A stretch of 64,000 bases of DNA from NCBI RefSeq assembly GCF_000518665.1, contig NZ_JAEA01000002.1, forward strand, positions 1 to 64,000. The letters run 5' to 3'. This document shows positions 51,180 to 59,830 of this stretch, piece by piece. Origin of the DNA: Microvirga flocculans ATCC BAA-817 (GTDB taxonomy: Bacteria > Pseudomonadota > Alphaproteobacteria > Rhizobiales > Beijerinckiaceae). Position numbers and translations under genes: made by a program. How positions within the stretch are numbered: the first letter of the stretch is position 1; each line of letters opens with the position of its first letter. The notes beneath the pieces are model-generated. The model did no database searches, was not told the origin of the DNA, and saw only the letters and a list, made by a program, of their open reading frames with translations.

Positions 51180-52388
51180 ATGACCAAGATTACGCACGAA
51201 GCCGAGGTTCAAAGACAGCACCCACGCTATCGGTTTCCCGTAAAGTGCCTTTACAATGGAAAGCAAATTGCCGTCATCGACATCTCCGTGGGAGGGCTCG
51301 GCCTGCGGGACGGCGGGATGGAAATCAAGCCCGGATCCGTTCTCGACCTGACGCTTGCCTTTCCCTTCAGCGGCTATGAGCTCACATTGCCCCTTCATGC
51401 GGAGGTTCGCTATGTTGCTGAGGAACACAGCCGCATCGGACTGAGGTTTGTCGATGTCTCGCCGCGCCAGCATAGCCTCATCAGGTTCGTTCTGGATGCC
51501 TATCTCGCCGGCGACGTCGTCGAAGCCGGCGACATCCTGGAGGTCGTTTCCCGGCGCAATGACGGGAAAACCCGTGAGGTTCCCGCGCGGCCTCAGCCCC
51601 AAGGGTTCGTGACGCGCCTGAGCCGCTATGGACGCTGCGCCGCAGGCTATGCCGGGATTGCCGCGGTCACGTTTCTTCTTCTTGGCTTTGTCGGGATGGG
51701 TGCTTTCGAGCGGCTTTACATGATCCCGGCGCAATCGGCTCTGATCACCGCCGACCTCATCACCGTTCCCGCACCGTCCAACGGTCAGTTGACCTTCGTT
51801 GCTGCCGGTCATGAGATCAAGGCAGGGGAGCCGCTTCTGACCATCCAGGAGCCGCATGGCAACAGCGTCGTCATCGATAGCCCTTGCGATTGCGTGGTTC
51901 AGCTGCGCTACAGCCGGGCTGCCAGCTTCGTCCGGGAGGGAGAGCCGGTTCTTACATTGCGTGAGAAGAACAGCTCTCCTTACATCACGGCGAGCATTTC
52001 CCAAGATCAATCGTTGCGGCTTTACCGGGGGGCGAGTGCTGTCGTCGAATATTCCAATGGGAGTCGCGTAAGGGAAGCTAAGCTCGAACGCGTGCCGATT
52101 GTCACCGAAGATTCTGCGAATTCAGAGAATGTGCAGATCAAAATCGTACCAGGGCAGCTCTTGGAGCCTACCTCTATTGGTGAGCCCGTCTCCGTTGTCT
52201 TCAACACCTTTGAGGGATCAACGATCAGGGCCGTGGTCGGTAAACTGCAAGCTGCGGCAAGCTGGGCAGGAAACGTTATTGCCGATATCTTCGAAGAAGT
52301 CAGCAAGATGGCGGCGGCGCCAGACAAGACCGGAGAGCCTGAAGCCGATGACGGGAGGAGAATGGCCGGGCTCAAATCGGAAGACTGA
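51180..52388 (+). CDS. alg44: Alg44-like PilZ co-polymerase
   Basis: A 402-residue protein of Alg44 type. The N-terminal PilZ domain has R12-x3-R16 and D34-x-S36-x2-G39, the c-di-GMP binding pattern. A single membrane helix (about 155-180) follows, then a HlyD/membrane-fusion-like periplasmic part (GHEIKAGEPLLTIQEP, VREGEPVLTLRE). Alg44 binds c-di-GMP and switches on Alg8 in Pseudomonas. It follows alg8 directly. The same gene order exists in the pseudomonad operon. Confidence 0.9.
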   Translation: MTKITHEAEVQRQHPRYRFPVKCLYNGKQIAVIDISVGGLGLRDGGMEIKPGSVLDLTLAFPFSGYELTLPLHAEVRYVAEEHSRIGLRFVDVSPRQHSLIRFVLDAYLAGDVVEAGDILEVVSRRNDGKTREVPARPQPQGFVTRLSRYGRCAAGYAGIAAVTFLLLGFVGMGAFERLYMIPAQSALITADLITVPAPSNGQLTFVAAGHEIKAGEPLLTIQEPHGNSVVIDSPCDCVVQLRYSRAASFVREGEPVLTLREKNSSPYITASISQDQSLRLYRGASAVVEYSNGSRVREAKLERVPIVTEDSANSENVQIKIVPGQLLEPTSIGEPVSVVFNTFEGSTIRAVVGKLQAAASWAGNVIADIFEEVSKMAAAPDKTGEPEADDGRRMAGLKSED

Positions 52389-52441
52389 TCTGCCCGGGTC
52401 CCGATCCGGACGGCCTTAATCGAAAGCTCTTGGAGATCGAC

Positions 52442-53860
52442 ATGGACAATATCATTCCGGTTCTGATGTGTGGCGGATCGGGCACCCGTCTTTGGCCGGT
52501 ATCGCGTTCCGGCGAGCCGAAGCAGTTTCACGCTCTGTCCGGTAGCACGAGCCTGTTTCAGCAGACCATGCAGCGTTTCTGTTCCGAGCAATATGCGGAG
52601 CCGCTCATCGTCGTGAATTCCCTTCATCGCGACATCGCCCTGAGGGAGATAGGAGAGCTTGGGACGCGGACTGCGCGACTGCTCGTCGAACCTTGCGTGA
52701 GAAGCACGGGGCCTGCCATTGCCGCTGCGGCTGCCCTCGTCGCAGAGGAAGATCCGGACCGGTTGATGCTTGTCGCCCCGAGCGATCATGTGATCGAACA
52801 GGTCGATATCTTCTCCCGAGCCGTCGCTCATGCAGCGGTGGCAGCGCGTCAAGGCCGGATCGTGCTCTTCGGCATCCAGCCGACTCATGCCGAAACCGGC
52901 TTTGGCTATATCGAGGCAGGAGAGCCGTTTGACGATTCAAGCTTCATGGTCGCCGGTTTCGTCGAAAAACCGAAGCGAGCCATGGCCGAGGACTTGGTCG
53001 CCAATGGCAGGCACCTCTGGAACAGCGGGATCTTCATGTTTACGGCCCGCACGATCCTCGAGGAGCTCGAACGTTATGCTCCCGATGTCCTGGCCTGTGC
53101 GCGGCGCGCTTTGTCCATGGCCCAGAGAGGAAACGACACCATAAGGCTTGCCGCAGATTTCGATACGGCGCCCGTGATCTCCATCGATTACGCCGTGATG
53201 GAACGCAGCGACCGCCTGGTCTGTGTTCCCGTGGCTCCCGACTGGCGCGATCTTGGCTCATGGTCCGCGCTCTGGGATATCGGAGGAAAGGACGGAAATG
53301 GGAATGTCGCCCGCGGCGACACGCTTCTTCAGGATGTCCATAACAGTTATATCTATGGCAATTCCCGGCTTGTCGCGGTCATGGGTGTCGAGAAGCTCGT
53401 GGTCATCGACACGGCCGATGCCGTTCTCGTCAGCTCGCTGGATCAGGCGCAGAATATCGGCCGCCTGGCTGCCGAGCTTGCAGCCGCGAAAAGGCCCGAG
53501 GCGAGCCTTCACAAGAAAGTGCGCCGCCCATGGGGCTGCTACGAATCCCTGCGTTCGGGTGAAACCTTCCAGGTCAAGCACATCATCGTCGATGTCGCCG
53601 GAAGGCTGTCTTTACAATACCACCATCACCGTTCCGAGCATTGGACGGTCGTTTCGGGAACGGCCCGCGTGACGATTGGCGATAAGGTCTTCGTCATGAC
53701 GGCCAATCAATCCGCGTATATTCCAAAGGGAGACGTACATCGACTGGAGAATATCGGTGACGATGAGCTTCATCTGATCGAGGTTCAATGCGGTTCATAC
53801 CTCGGCGAAGACGACATCGTGCGTCTGGAGGACAAATATGACCGCATCGTCACGATCTGA
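52442..53860 (+). CDS. algA: bifunctional mannose-6-P isomerase / mannose-1-P guanylyltransferase
   Basis: A 472-residue type II PMI/GMP enzyme. The nucleotidyltransferase head (GGSGTRLWPVSR, then GFVEKP) makes GDP-mannose, and the C-terminal cupin (LSLQYHHHRSEHWTVVSGTA) interconverts fructose-6-P and mannose-6-P. It supplies the precursor for AlgD. The ATG at 52442 has TTGGAG 7 bases before it. The stop overlaps the next start by 23 bases. Confidence 0.93.
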   Translation: MDNIIPVLMCGGSGTRLWPVSRSGEPKQFHALSGSTSLFQQTMQRFCSEQYAEPLIVVNSLHRDIALREIGELGTRTARLLVEPCVRSTGPAIAAAAALVAEEDPDRLMLVAPSDHVIEQVDIFSRAVAHAAVAARQGRIVLFGIQPTHAETGFGYIEAGEPFDDSSFMVAGFVEKPKRAMAEDLVANGRHLWNSGIFMFTARTILEELERYAPDVLACARRALSMAQRGNDTIRLAADFDTAPVISIDYAVMERSDRLVCVPVAPDWRDLGSWSALWDIGGKDGNGNVARGDTLLQDVHNSYIYGNSRLVAVMGVEKLVVIDTADAVLVSSLDQAQNIGRLAAELAAAKRPEASLHKKVRRPWGCYESLRSGETFQVKHIIVDVAGRLSLQYHHHRSEHWTVVSGTARVTIGDKVFVMTANQSAYIPKGDVHRLENIGDDELHLIEVQCGSYLGEDDIVRLEDKYDRIVTI

Positions 53861-56800
53861 CGGCTGTCTTCATCTGCGCATTGCCTCCTTTCTCGCCGCC
53901 ATGGCGCTGGCATGGAATGTCATGGCGCAGGATGGAAACGACATCACCCGCCTTTCGGGCGAAGTGCGACAAGCCGTTCTCTCGGCCGAGCAGGCTGGTG
54001 CCGGAACGAAGCAGCAGGCCGGTTTCTATCAGGTCGCTCGAGCCCGACTGAACTTACTGGAAAAACTTGCTTCTGAGGACAGCGCGTATCCAAGGGAGTT
54101 GCTCGACACCGCACGTTCGGAACTTGCCCGTCTGGCTGGGCTCGGCGTGAGTTTCGATTCCCTCACTGCGAAACTGCTCCAGACATCCCTGGGGGATCTG
54201 ATTTCCGCCCCCTCAGGTGCCGACCGCATGGAGCTTGGCGGTGTTCTGTATCAGCTTGCCAGCGAGCAGCGAAATCCGGCCAGTCGTGCGGCTGCGTTGA
54301 TCGACATTGGCTATGCCTATCGAAAGATTGGTGCACAGGACCGTGCCTTGCGCTATGCCTCGCTCGCCTTGGACGCGACCGAGGCGATACTGGAGATCGG
54401 TGCGAGGGTCGATGCCTGTCAGGTCGTGGCCCGTCTTTCCATCGGCTTGGGAGCATCGGGTGCTTTCATCGCAAACCGGGCCTTGTCTTCGATCTCCGAA
54501 CCGCGAGCGCGCGCTCTCGCTCGTCACGGGCTGGCGCGGGAGCAACTCCAGGGCAGCCCTTTCGAGAAGGAAGCCGACGCCAAGCTGATAGCTGAAGCCA
54601 GACGTCGCCTTGAGGGCGGAGATATTTCCGGCAGTTTGGCCCTTGTGCTGGCTCTTCCCGATGGAGAAGAGCGCGAGGCTCTTCTTGCGGGTTTGTTGAC
54701 ATCCGCGCTCCGGCGGCGGGATCGCGAAACGGCCCTGGTGGCGGCGCAGGGATCGTTCAAGGCTGAGCGGCAGCTGAACAACCTTGCCGTGCTTGTCGCG
54801 GATCATGTCGCGCACCATCTGCCGCTTCAAGCCGCAGACATCGTCAACCAATGGCCAGACGGTTCCGGTAAGGACTCAATCCGGCTTTCGCTTGCGGATG
54901 ACCTGCGCCGCAGGGGCTATTCCAGAATGGCCGAGCAGTTGCTCGGCCGCATCGGAACCAAGAAAGATCCGAATTGGACGAAGCAGGAGATCGCGCTTGG
55001 CGATCCGTGGATCACCGACGGCGGCAAGACGAACGATGACCAAGCCAAGGTCGAGCGAGCGCATGCCGTTGCATCTCTTCCGGATGGTATCATCGAAGCG
55101 GCTGCCTTGATCCGTTCGGTCTCGGATGACAGGCTGAGAACCAAGGCCTTTCGCCGCATGGCGGAGATCCATGCCAATCTGCTCGCGGCATCTTCAGGCG
55201 AAGATCGCGCCGCTGCCGATGCTGTTGAGTCGGTACGGGAAGAGCTCGGGGAAGATCGACAGGAATTGCAGACGCGTCGTGGACTCACACTGATCGTAAC
55301 AGGCGATCCGCAGGTGATCCCGGAACGCATGGCCTTTCCTCGGAGCTCTCCCACGGCATCCGATGTTCGGCAGGATGTACCATGGCCGGAGGGCGCCGTC
55401 GTCGGAAGCACCTTTGCCCATCATAATCCCTATATGGCAAAGTTTCTCGAAGACGGAGCGGACGGATCGACCCGCCTGGAGCAGGCGATCCAATACCAGG
55501 GTCTTCCGTCTCCGAAAATGATCGTCGTTCAGAGCGGCGTTGCAACGCTGGGGATGGTCGCCCGCGCGCTGCAGGGCACGGACGCGGGCAACCTGATCGC
55601 CTTCGACGGCGATTCCTTGATCGTTCGCGCTCCTGTATTCGTCGCTCCCGGAGCAAGGCTGATTTTGTCGCGCTTCGATGTTCCGATTTACCGCCTGAGC
55701 GCCGATGCGGGAACCTTCATTGCGAATGCGGGGACCGTCGACATCGTTGATGCCGAGGTCGTCGGTTATGATGAGAAACGCGTGCAGCCTCTCTGGTTCG
55801 ACGGCGAGAGAAAAGGCGGCTTTCGTCCCTTCCTGCTGACCTGGGGCGACGGTCGCATGAATGTGGCGGCTTCCACGCTGGCGGCGCTGGGCTACGACAA
55901 TGCCCTGTCCTTCGGCCTGTCCTATTCTTCCGGTCCGGATCGTGTGACGGAGCTGCGGGATCAGGCTCGTCCTTCCGGGATTATGGTCGACAGCTTGTTC
56001 CGCAATTTCTATATCGGCTTCCACTCCTATGAATCCGAGAATGTCCAGGTCGTCGGAAATGAGTTTCGCGACAGCATTCTTTATGCACTGGATCTTCACG
56101 ACCGCTCGGCAGGAGGCGTGATCGCGCTCAACACGGTCTATGGAACGATGCTGCGGCAGGGGATTACGCTGTCGCGCGATGTCAGCGACAGCGTGGTCTC
56201 TGGAAACCTCTCCTTCGACAATGCCGGGTCGGGAATCGTCCTGGACCGCAACAGCACCAACAACATCGTCCAGGCCAACAGTGCTTTCCGGAATGCACAG
56301 GACGGTGTGAGCGTTTTCGAAAGCTCCTGCAATGTGCTGAGCAATAATCAATTGACCGGCAATGGGCGGGATGGCCTGAAGGTTCGTAACAGCGTCGATG
56401 TGGGCGCCTATGGCAATCGCATCGCATCGAACCTCAATGCGGGAGTGAGCGCCTATATCGCCAATATCGCGGTTGGGACGAACGGCAAAAGCGGTGCGGC
56501 GGAGGAGGGGGCGTTCACGCCAGTGACAGCCCTGTCTCTCGGGAAGAACATCATCTCGTCCAATGGGGTCGGCATCAACGCACAGGGCGTATCCGGGCTG
56601 GCGATGTTCGGCAACGCTTTCGTGAAGCAATCCCGCCGCCTCTTCGGTGGAGATTATCGCGGACTGGAAGGGCCGTTGCTGCGCCTGTCATCCACATCAG
56701 GAGTTCTCATCGCAAGCACCTGCCGTCCTGCGAGGCCGGCGCCGGCCTGCCGATTGCGGGAGCAAGGATATCTCCAGGAGAGCGCCGGGCTCCCGATCTT

Positions 56801-56885
56801 CGATCAAGCGGACGGTTCCGATTGCACGGATGTCACCGGCTCCGTGCAGCAGAAGGCCTTCAGCAATTTCTCACAGGGGACCTAG
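53838..56885 (+). CDS. AlgG-like C5-epimerase beta-helix with long helical N-terminal region
   Basis: A 1015-residue exported protein: signal peptide to about residue 30 (NVMA/QDG), then some 450 residues of alpha-helical repeats of unidentified type (RARLNLLEKL, then AAALIDIGYAYRKIGAQDRAL) followed by a right-handed beta-helix (about 540-960). The last part follows AlgG: SDSVVSGNLSFDNAGSGIVL, LDRNSTNN and DGVSVFESS. The catalytic motif DPHD of AlgG reads D752-L-H754-D755-R here: Pro is replaced by Leu, while the His and both Asp remain. Pseudomonas AlgG has only the beta-helix. The start overlaps algA. Confidence 0.8.
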   Translation: MTASSRSDGCLHLRIASFLAAMALAWNVMAQDGNDITRLSGEVRQAVLSAEQAGAGTKQQAGFYQVARARLNLLEKLASEDSAYPRELLDTARSELARLAGLGVSFDSLTAKLLQTSLGDLISAPSGADRMELGGVLYQLASEQRNPASRAAALIDIGYAYRKIGAQDRALRYASLALDATEAILEIGARVDACQVVARLSIGLGASGAFIANRALSSISEPRARALARHGLAREQLQGSPFEKEADAKLIAEARRRLEGGDISGSLALVLALPDGEEREALLAGLLTSALRRRDRETALVAAQGSFKAERQLNNLAVLVADHVAHHLPLQAADIVNQWPDGSGKDSIRLSLADDLRRRGYSRMAEQLLGRIGTKKDPNWTKQEIALGDPWITDGGKTNDDQAKVERAHAVASLPDGIIEAAALIRSVSDDRLRTKAFRRMAEIHANLLAASSGEDRAAADAVESVREELGEDRQELQTRRGLTLIVTGDPQVIPERMAFPRSSPTASDVRQDVPWPEGAVVGSTFAHHNPYMAKFLEDGADGSTRLEQAIQYQGLPSPKMIVVQSGVATLGMVARALQGTDAGNLIAFDGDSLIVRAPVFVAPGARLILSRFDVPIYRLSADAGTFIANAGTVDIVDAEVVGYDEKRVQPLWFDGERKGGFRPFLLTWGDGRMNVAASTLAALGYDNALSFGLSYSSGPDRVTELRDQARPSGIMVDSLFRNFYIGFHSYESENVQVVGNEFRDSILYALDLHDRSAGGVIALNTVYGTMLRQGITLSRDVSDSVVSGNLSFDNAGSGIVLDRNSTNNIVQANSAFRNAQDGVSVFESSCNVLSNNQLTGNGRDGLKVRNSVDVGAYGNRIASNLNAGVSAYIANIAVGTNGKSGAAEEGAFTPVTALSLGKNIISSNGVGINAQGVSGLAMFGNAFVKQSRRLFGGDYRGLEGPLLRLSSTSGVLIASTCRPARPAPACRLREQGYLQESAGLPIFDQADGSDCTDVTGSVQQKAFSNFSQGT

Positions 56886-56892
56886 AGCCAGC

Positions 56893-59820
56893 ATGAGATC
56901 CGCGCTCCTCGTCCTGATCCTGAATCTTCTGGCCCTTGTGCCGTCATGCGGGCAAGCGCGGGCCCAGGGGGGCATGGATGCAAATCCGAGGGACCGGTTC
57001 ATCGCTGCCATGACCGCGATGGAACAACTGAAGCAGCACAAGGATGCCGCCGCTTTCGTGGCGCAGGCCGACATGCTTCAGGGGGGCTTGCCCATCAGCG
57101 AGACGAACCCGCTCAAGGTCCCGCATATCGGGGAGGCGGAGAGCCTTTATGAGCGGGCCTTGGCGGTTCAGGGCGCTCATTGGCCGTCAGCAGCGCTCCG
57201 GCGGGCCAAGCTGCTTCTGGCGCAGCGCCGGGACCCGGAATCCATCGAGCGAGCCCTTGAGCTCCTGCGTCGTGCGGCCGCCCTGCAGAACCGTGAAGCG
57301 GCCTTCGTCCTCGGCGGCCTGATGGAGGAGGGGGCCGGAGGCCGTCAGGATCTCGACGGCGCCAGGAATCTTTATCGGCTCGCCCTCCGCTCCGGTCACG
57401 GCCCGGCGGGACTCGCCCTCGCACGCCTCGAAACCGATCCTGCCAAGGCGAATGTCTATGCGATGCAGGGCGTGAAGCTGCTTTTCGAGGAAGCAAGGCA
57501 AGGCTCAGCCGACGCAGCGAGGCTCTTGGCCGATCATTACCGGTCAACCGGCGAAGGGCCCGAGCGCCTGAGGATTGCCATCGAATGGTATCGGCGCGCC
57601 GTCGATCTCGGCGATGATGAGGCGGCCTTGCGCCTCGGGCGCCTGTATCTCGACCCCAAATCGGCGATGCAGAGGCCAAAGGAGGCAAGAGATTTCTTCC
57701 TGCTGGCCGCGCAGCGCGGTTCTATCGATGCTGCGATGATCCTGGCTGAGGATCCTTACAAGGGCTCGATCCTCGGCGTTCCTGGGAGTGAAGCCGAACT
57801 CTGGCTCAATCGCGCCATCGCGACAGGAAGCCCGCATGCGCTCGTTCTCGCGGCCGAGATCCGCAGTCAGGGCGGCGAAGAGGGGCAGAAGGCCGCGAAA
57901 GCGCTGTTAGCGGAAGCGATCCGGCGCGTCGACAACGATGTTGCCGCTCTCGTCGCCATCGGCCGTCATGCCCGCGATGGCGTTCTCATGGAGCGTGACG
58001 TGCCGCTTGCCCTGAAATTGTTCGACAGGGCGGCTGGAGCGGACAGCGTGGCGGCGTCCTACGAATTCGCACGCACCGCCCTGATATATCCTGAGGAAGT
58101 GACGGACGACATGCGCAAGGCGGCGCTCGAACGTCTCCGGAGCGCCGCCGATCGGGGCCACGCGAAAGCTGCCGTCATGATGGGCGATGCTTATCTGCGG
58201 GGGCGCAGTCTTTCGGAGACGCATGAGGAAGCCTTGCGGTGGTACCGCAAGGCTGCAGAGAACGGGTCGGCCGTCGCTTACATTCGTATCGGCGACTTCT
58301 ATGCAGGACGCGCCACGGCAACGGAGGCATTGCGCGCGCTGGAATGGTACCGAAAGGCGGCGGATGCCGAAAGCGCGATAGCCATGGTTCGCCTCGGCAA
58401 GATGTTCGGCGAGGGCAGAGGAGTTCCGCAGGATCAGGCGCTCGCAGCGGCGTGGTTCAGCCGCGCGGCGGCGATGGGAAGCGGAGCAGCCATGGTGGAG
58501 CTCGGCGCACTCTACGCGCACGTCGGAGGTCCGGATCATGTCAATATGGCGCGCGAGTCGCTCGAGAAAGCCAGCCGGTCCGGCGATCTCCGTGCTCCGA
58601 TTGCCTTGGCTAAGCTTTATCTTGTCCGGGGCGAGCGTCAGCCGGCCGAGAACACGCTGAAGAAATCTGCCGAGGGCGGCAGTGCGGAAGCCGCCTTGCA
58701 GCTGGCAGACCTCCTTGCGTCCGGCCAGCCGACGCCGGAGCAGGCGAATGCGGCACGGCGCTGGCTCGCGTTCGCCGAAAGGACGACGGTGAATGACGAT
58801 GGGAGGCTCGGCCGGCTTGCGCTGGTTTACCTGAAGCTGCCCGATGCGGCCTCCATCGGACATGGGCTCGCGATCCTGGAGGCGCTGGTTCGCAAAAACG
58901 ATGCCGAGGTGATGACGCTCCTGGCCACGGCGCTTCTCAAGGGAGCAGGCATGAAGCCGGATCCGGCGCGTGCGGAAGCCTTGCTCCGGCGTGCCGTGCA
59001 ATTGGGGGACGATGGAGCCCGTTTCGTCCTCGCCAAGGCATATCGCGACGGAGTTGGACTTCCTCGCGATCCGGCGCGGGCCTTTGCTCTCTATCGCGAG
59101 CTCTACAACGAGGAGCCGGGCGATACGCGTGTGCAACTGGCGCTGGGGGATTCTTACGCGCGTGGCGATGGCGTTCCCCAGGACCGCCGCGTGGCCGCGG
59201 AATTCTATTCCCGGGCAGCGCAACAAGGCGATCCCGAAGGACAGCTCCGTCTCGGGACAGCCTATCTCCATGGGGGCGGTATGCCGCGCGATGAGCGAAA
59301 GGCCGAGCAATGGCTGTCACGGGCCGCTGAATCCGGTCTGGTCGCAGCGAAGATACAACTTGCGAGCGCCAAGCTTTCGGGACTCGGAACGGCTATCGAT
59401 GCGGAGGGAGCATTCGTCTCCCATCTGCGCGCGGCGGAAGCGGGATCTCCTGTCGCGATGATCGAGGTGGCTCGTGCCTTGATAGTGGGATTGGGGACGC
59501 AGGCCGATCCGTTGCTTGCCAGGACATGGCTGGAGCGCGCGGCTGCCCTCGGCTCATCGGATGCGATGTTCGAGCTTTATCGTCTCAACGAAATCGGAGG
59601 AAGCGCGAATGCCCACGAAGCCGAGCGCTGGCTGAAACAGGCCGCGCAGAGCGGCCATGCCGCCGCCATGTATCGTCTGTCGCTGCATTACCGGCAGGGC
59701 ACGTCCGGGCAGGACGATGCGGCTGCTCGTGAGTGGCTCGCAAAGGCTGCCCAAGCAGGCCATGCGCAGGCCGTGAAGGCCCTCGCCAGGCAGGCGAGCG
59801 CAGCGCCGCAACCGGAATGA
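56893..59820 (+). CDS. large exported Sel1-repeat protein
   Basis: A 975-residue protein: signal region MRSALLVLILNLLALVPS then C19 (a poor lipobox VPSC, so possible lipoprotein), then Sel1-type repeats nearly to the end, for example PLALKLFDRAAGADSVAASY, AGRATATEALRALEWYRKAA and AAAWFSRAAAMGSGAAMVEL. Sel1 arrays are scaffolds for proteins. AlgK of pseudomonads, a Sel1-like lipoprotein of about 475 residues, assembles the export complex; this protein is twice as long. The role by analogy is inference. Confidence 0.87.
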   Translation: MRSALLVLILNLLALVPSCGQARAQGGMDANPRDRFIAAMTAMEQLKQHKDAAAFVAQADMLQGGLPISETNPLKVPHIGEAESLYERALAVQGAHWPSAALRRAKLLLAQRRDPESIERALELLRRAAALQNREAAFVLGGLMEEGAGGRQDLDGARNLYRLALRSGHGPAGLALARLETDPAKANVYAMQGVKLLFEEARQGSADAARLLADHYRSTGEGPERLRIAIEWYRRAVDLGDDEAALRLGRLYLDPKSAMQRPKEARDFFLLAAQRGSIDAAMILAEDPYKGSILGVPGSEAELWLNRAIATGSPHALVLAAEIRSQGGEEGQKAAKALLAEAIRRVDNDVAALVAIGRHARDGVLMERDVPLALKLFDRAAGADSVAASYEFARTALIYPEEVTDDMRKAALERLRSAADRGHAKAAVMMGDAYLRGRSLSETHEEALRWYRKAAENGSAVAYIRIGDFYAGRATATEALRALEWYRKAADAESAIAMVRLGKMFGEGRGVPQDQALAAAWFSRAAAMGSGAAMVELGALYAHVGGPDHVNMARESLEKASRSGDLRAPIALAKLYLVRGERQPAENTLKKSAEGGSAEAALQLADLLASGQPTPEQANAARRWLAFAERTTVNDDGRLGRLALVYLKLPDAASIGHGLAILEALVRKNDAEVMTLLATALLKGAGMKPDPARAEALLRRAVQLGDDGARFVLAKAYRDGVGLPRDPARAFALYRELYNEEPGDTRVQLALGDSYARGDGVPQDRRVAAEFYSRAAQQGDPEGQLRLGTAYLHGGGMPRDERKAEQWLSRAAESGLVAAKIQLASAKLSGLGTAIDAEGAFVSHLRAAEAGSPVAMIEVARALIVGLGTQADPLLARTWLERAAALGSSDAMFELYRLNEIGGSANAHEAERWLKQAAQSGHAAAMYRLSLHYRQGTSGQDDAAAREWLAKAAQAGHAQAVKALARQASAAPQPE

Positions 59821-59830
59821 GGGCGTGACC

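Noticed and set aside
57907..59310. 467-residue open frame antisense to the first Sel1 gene
   Set aside because: Same reasoning: repeated sequence on the opposite strand and no domain features.
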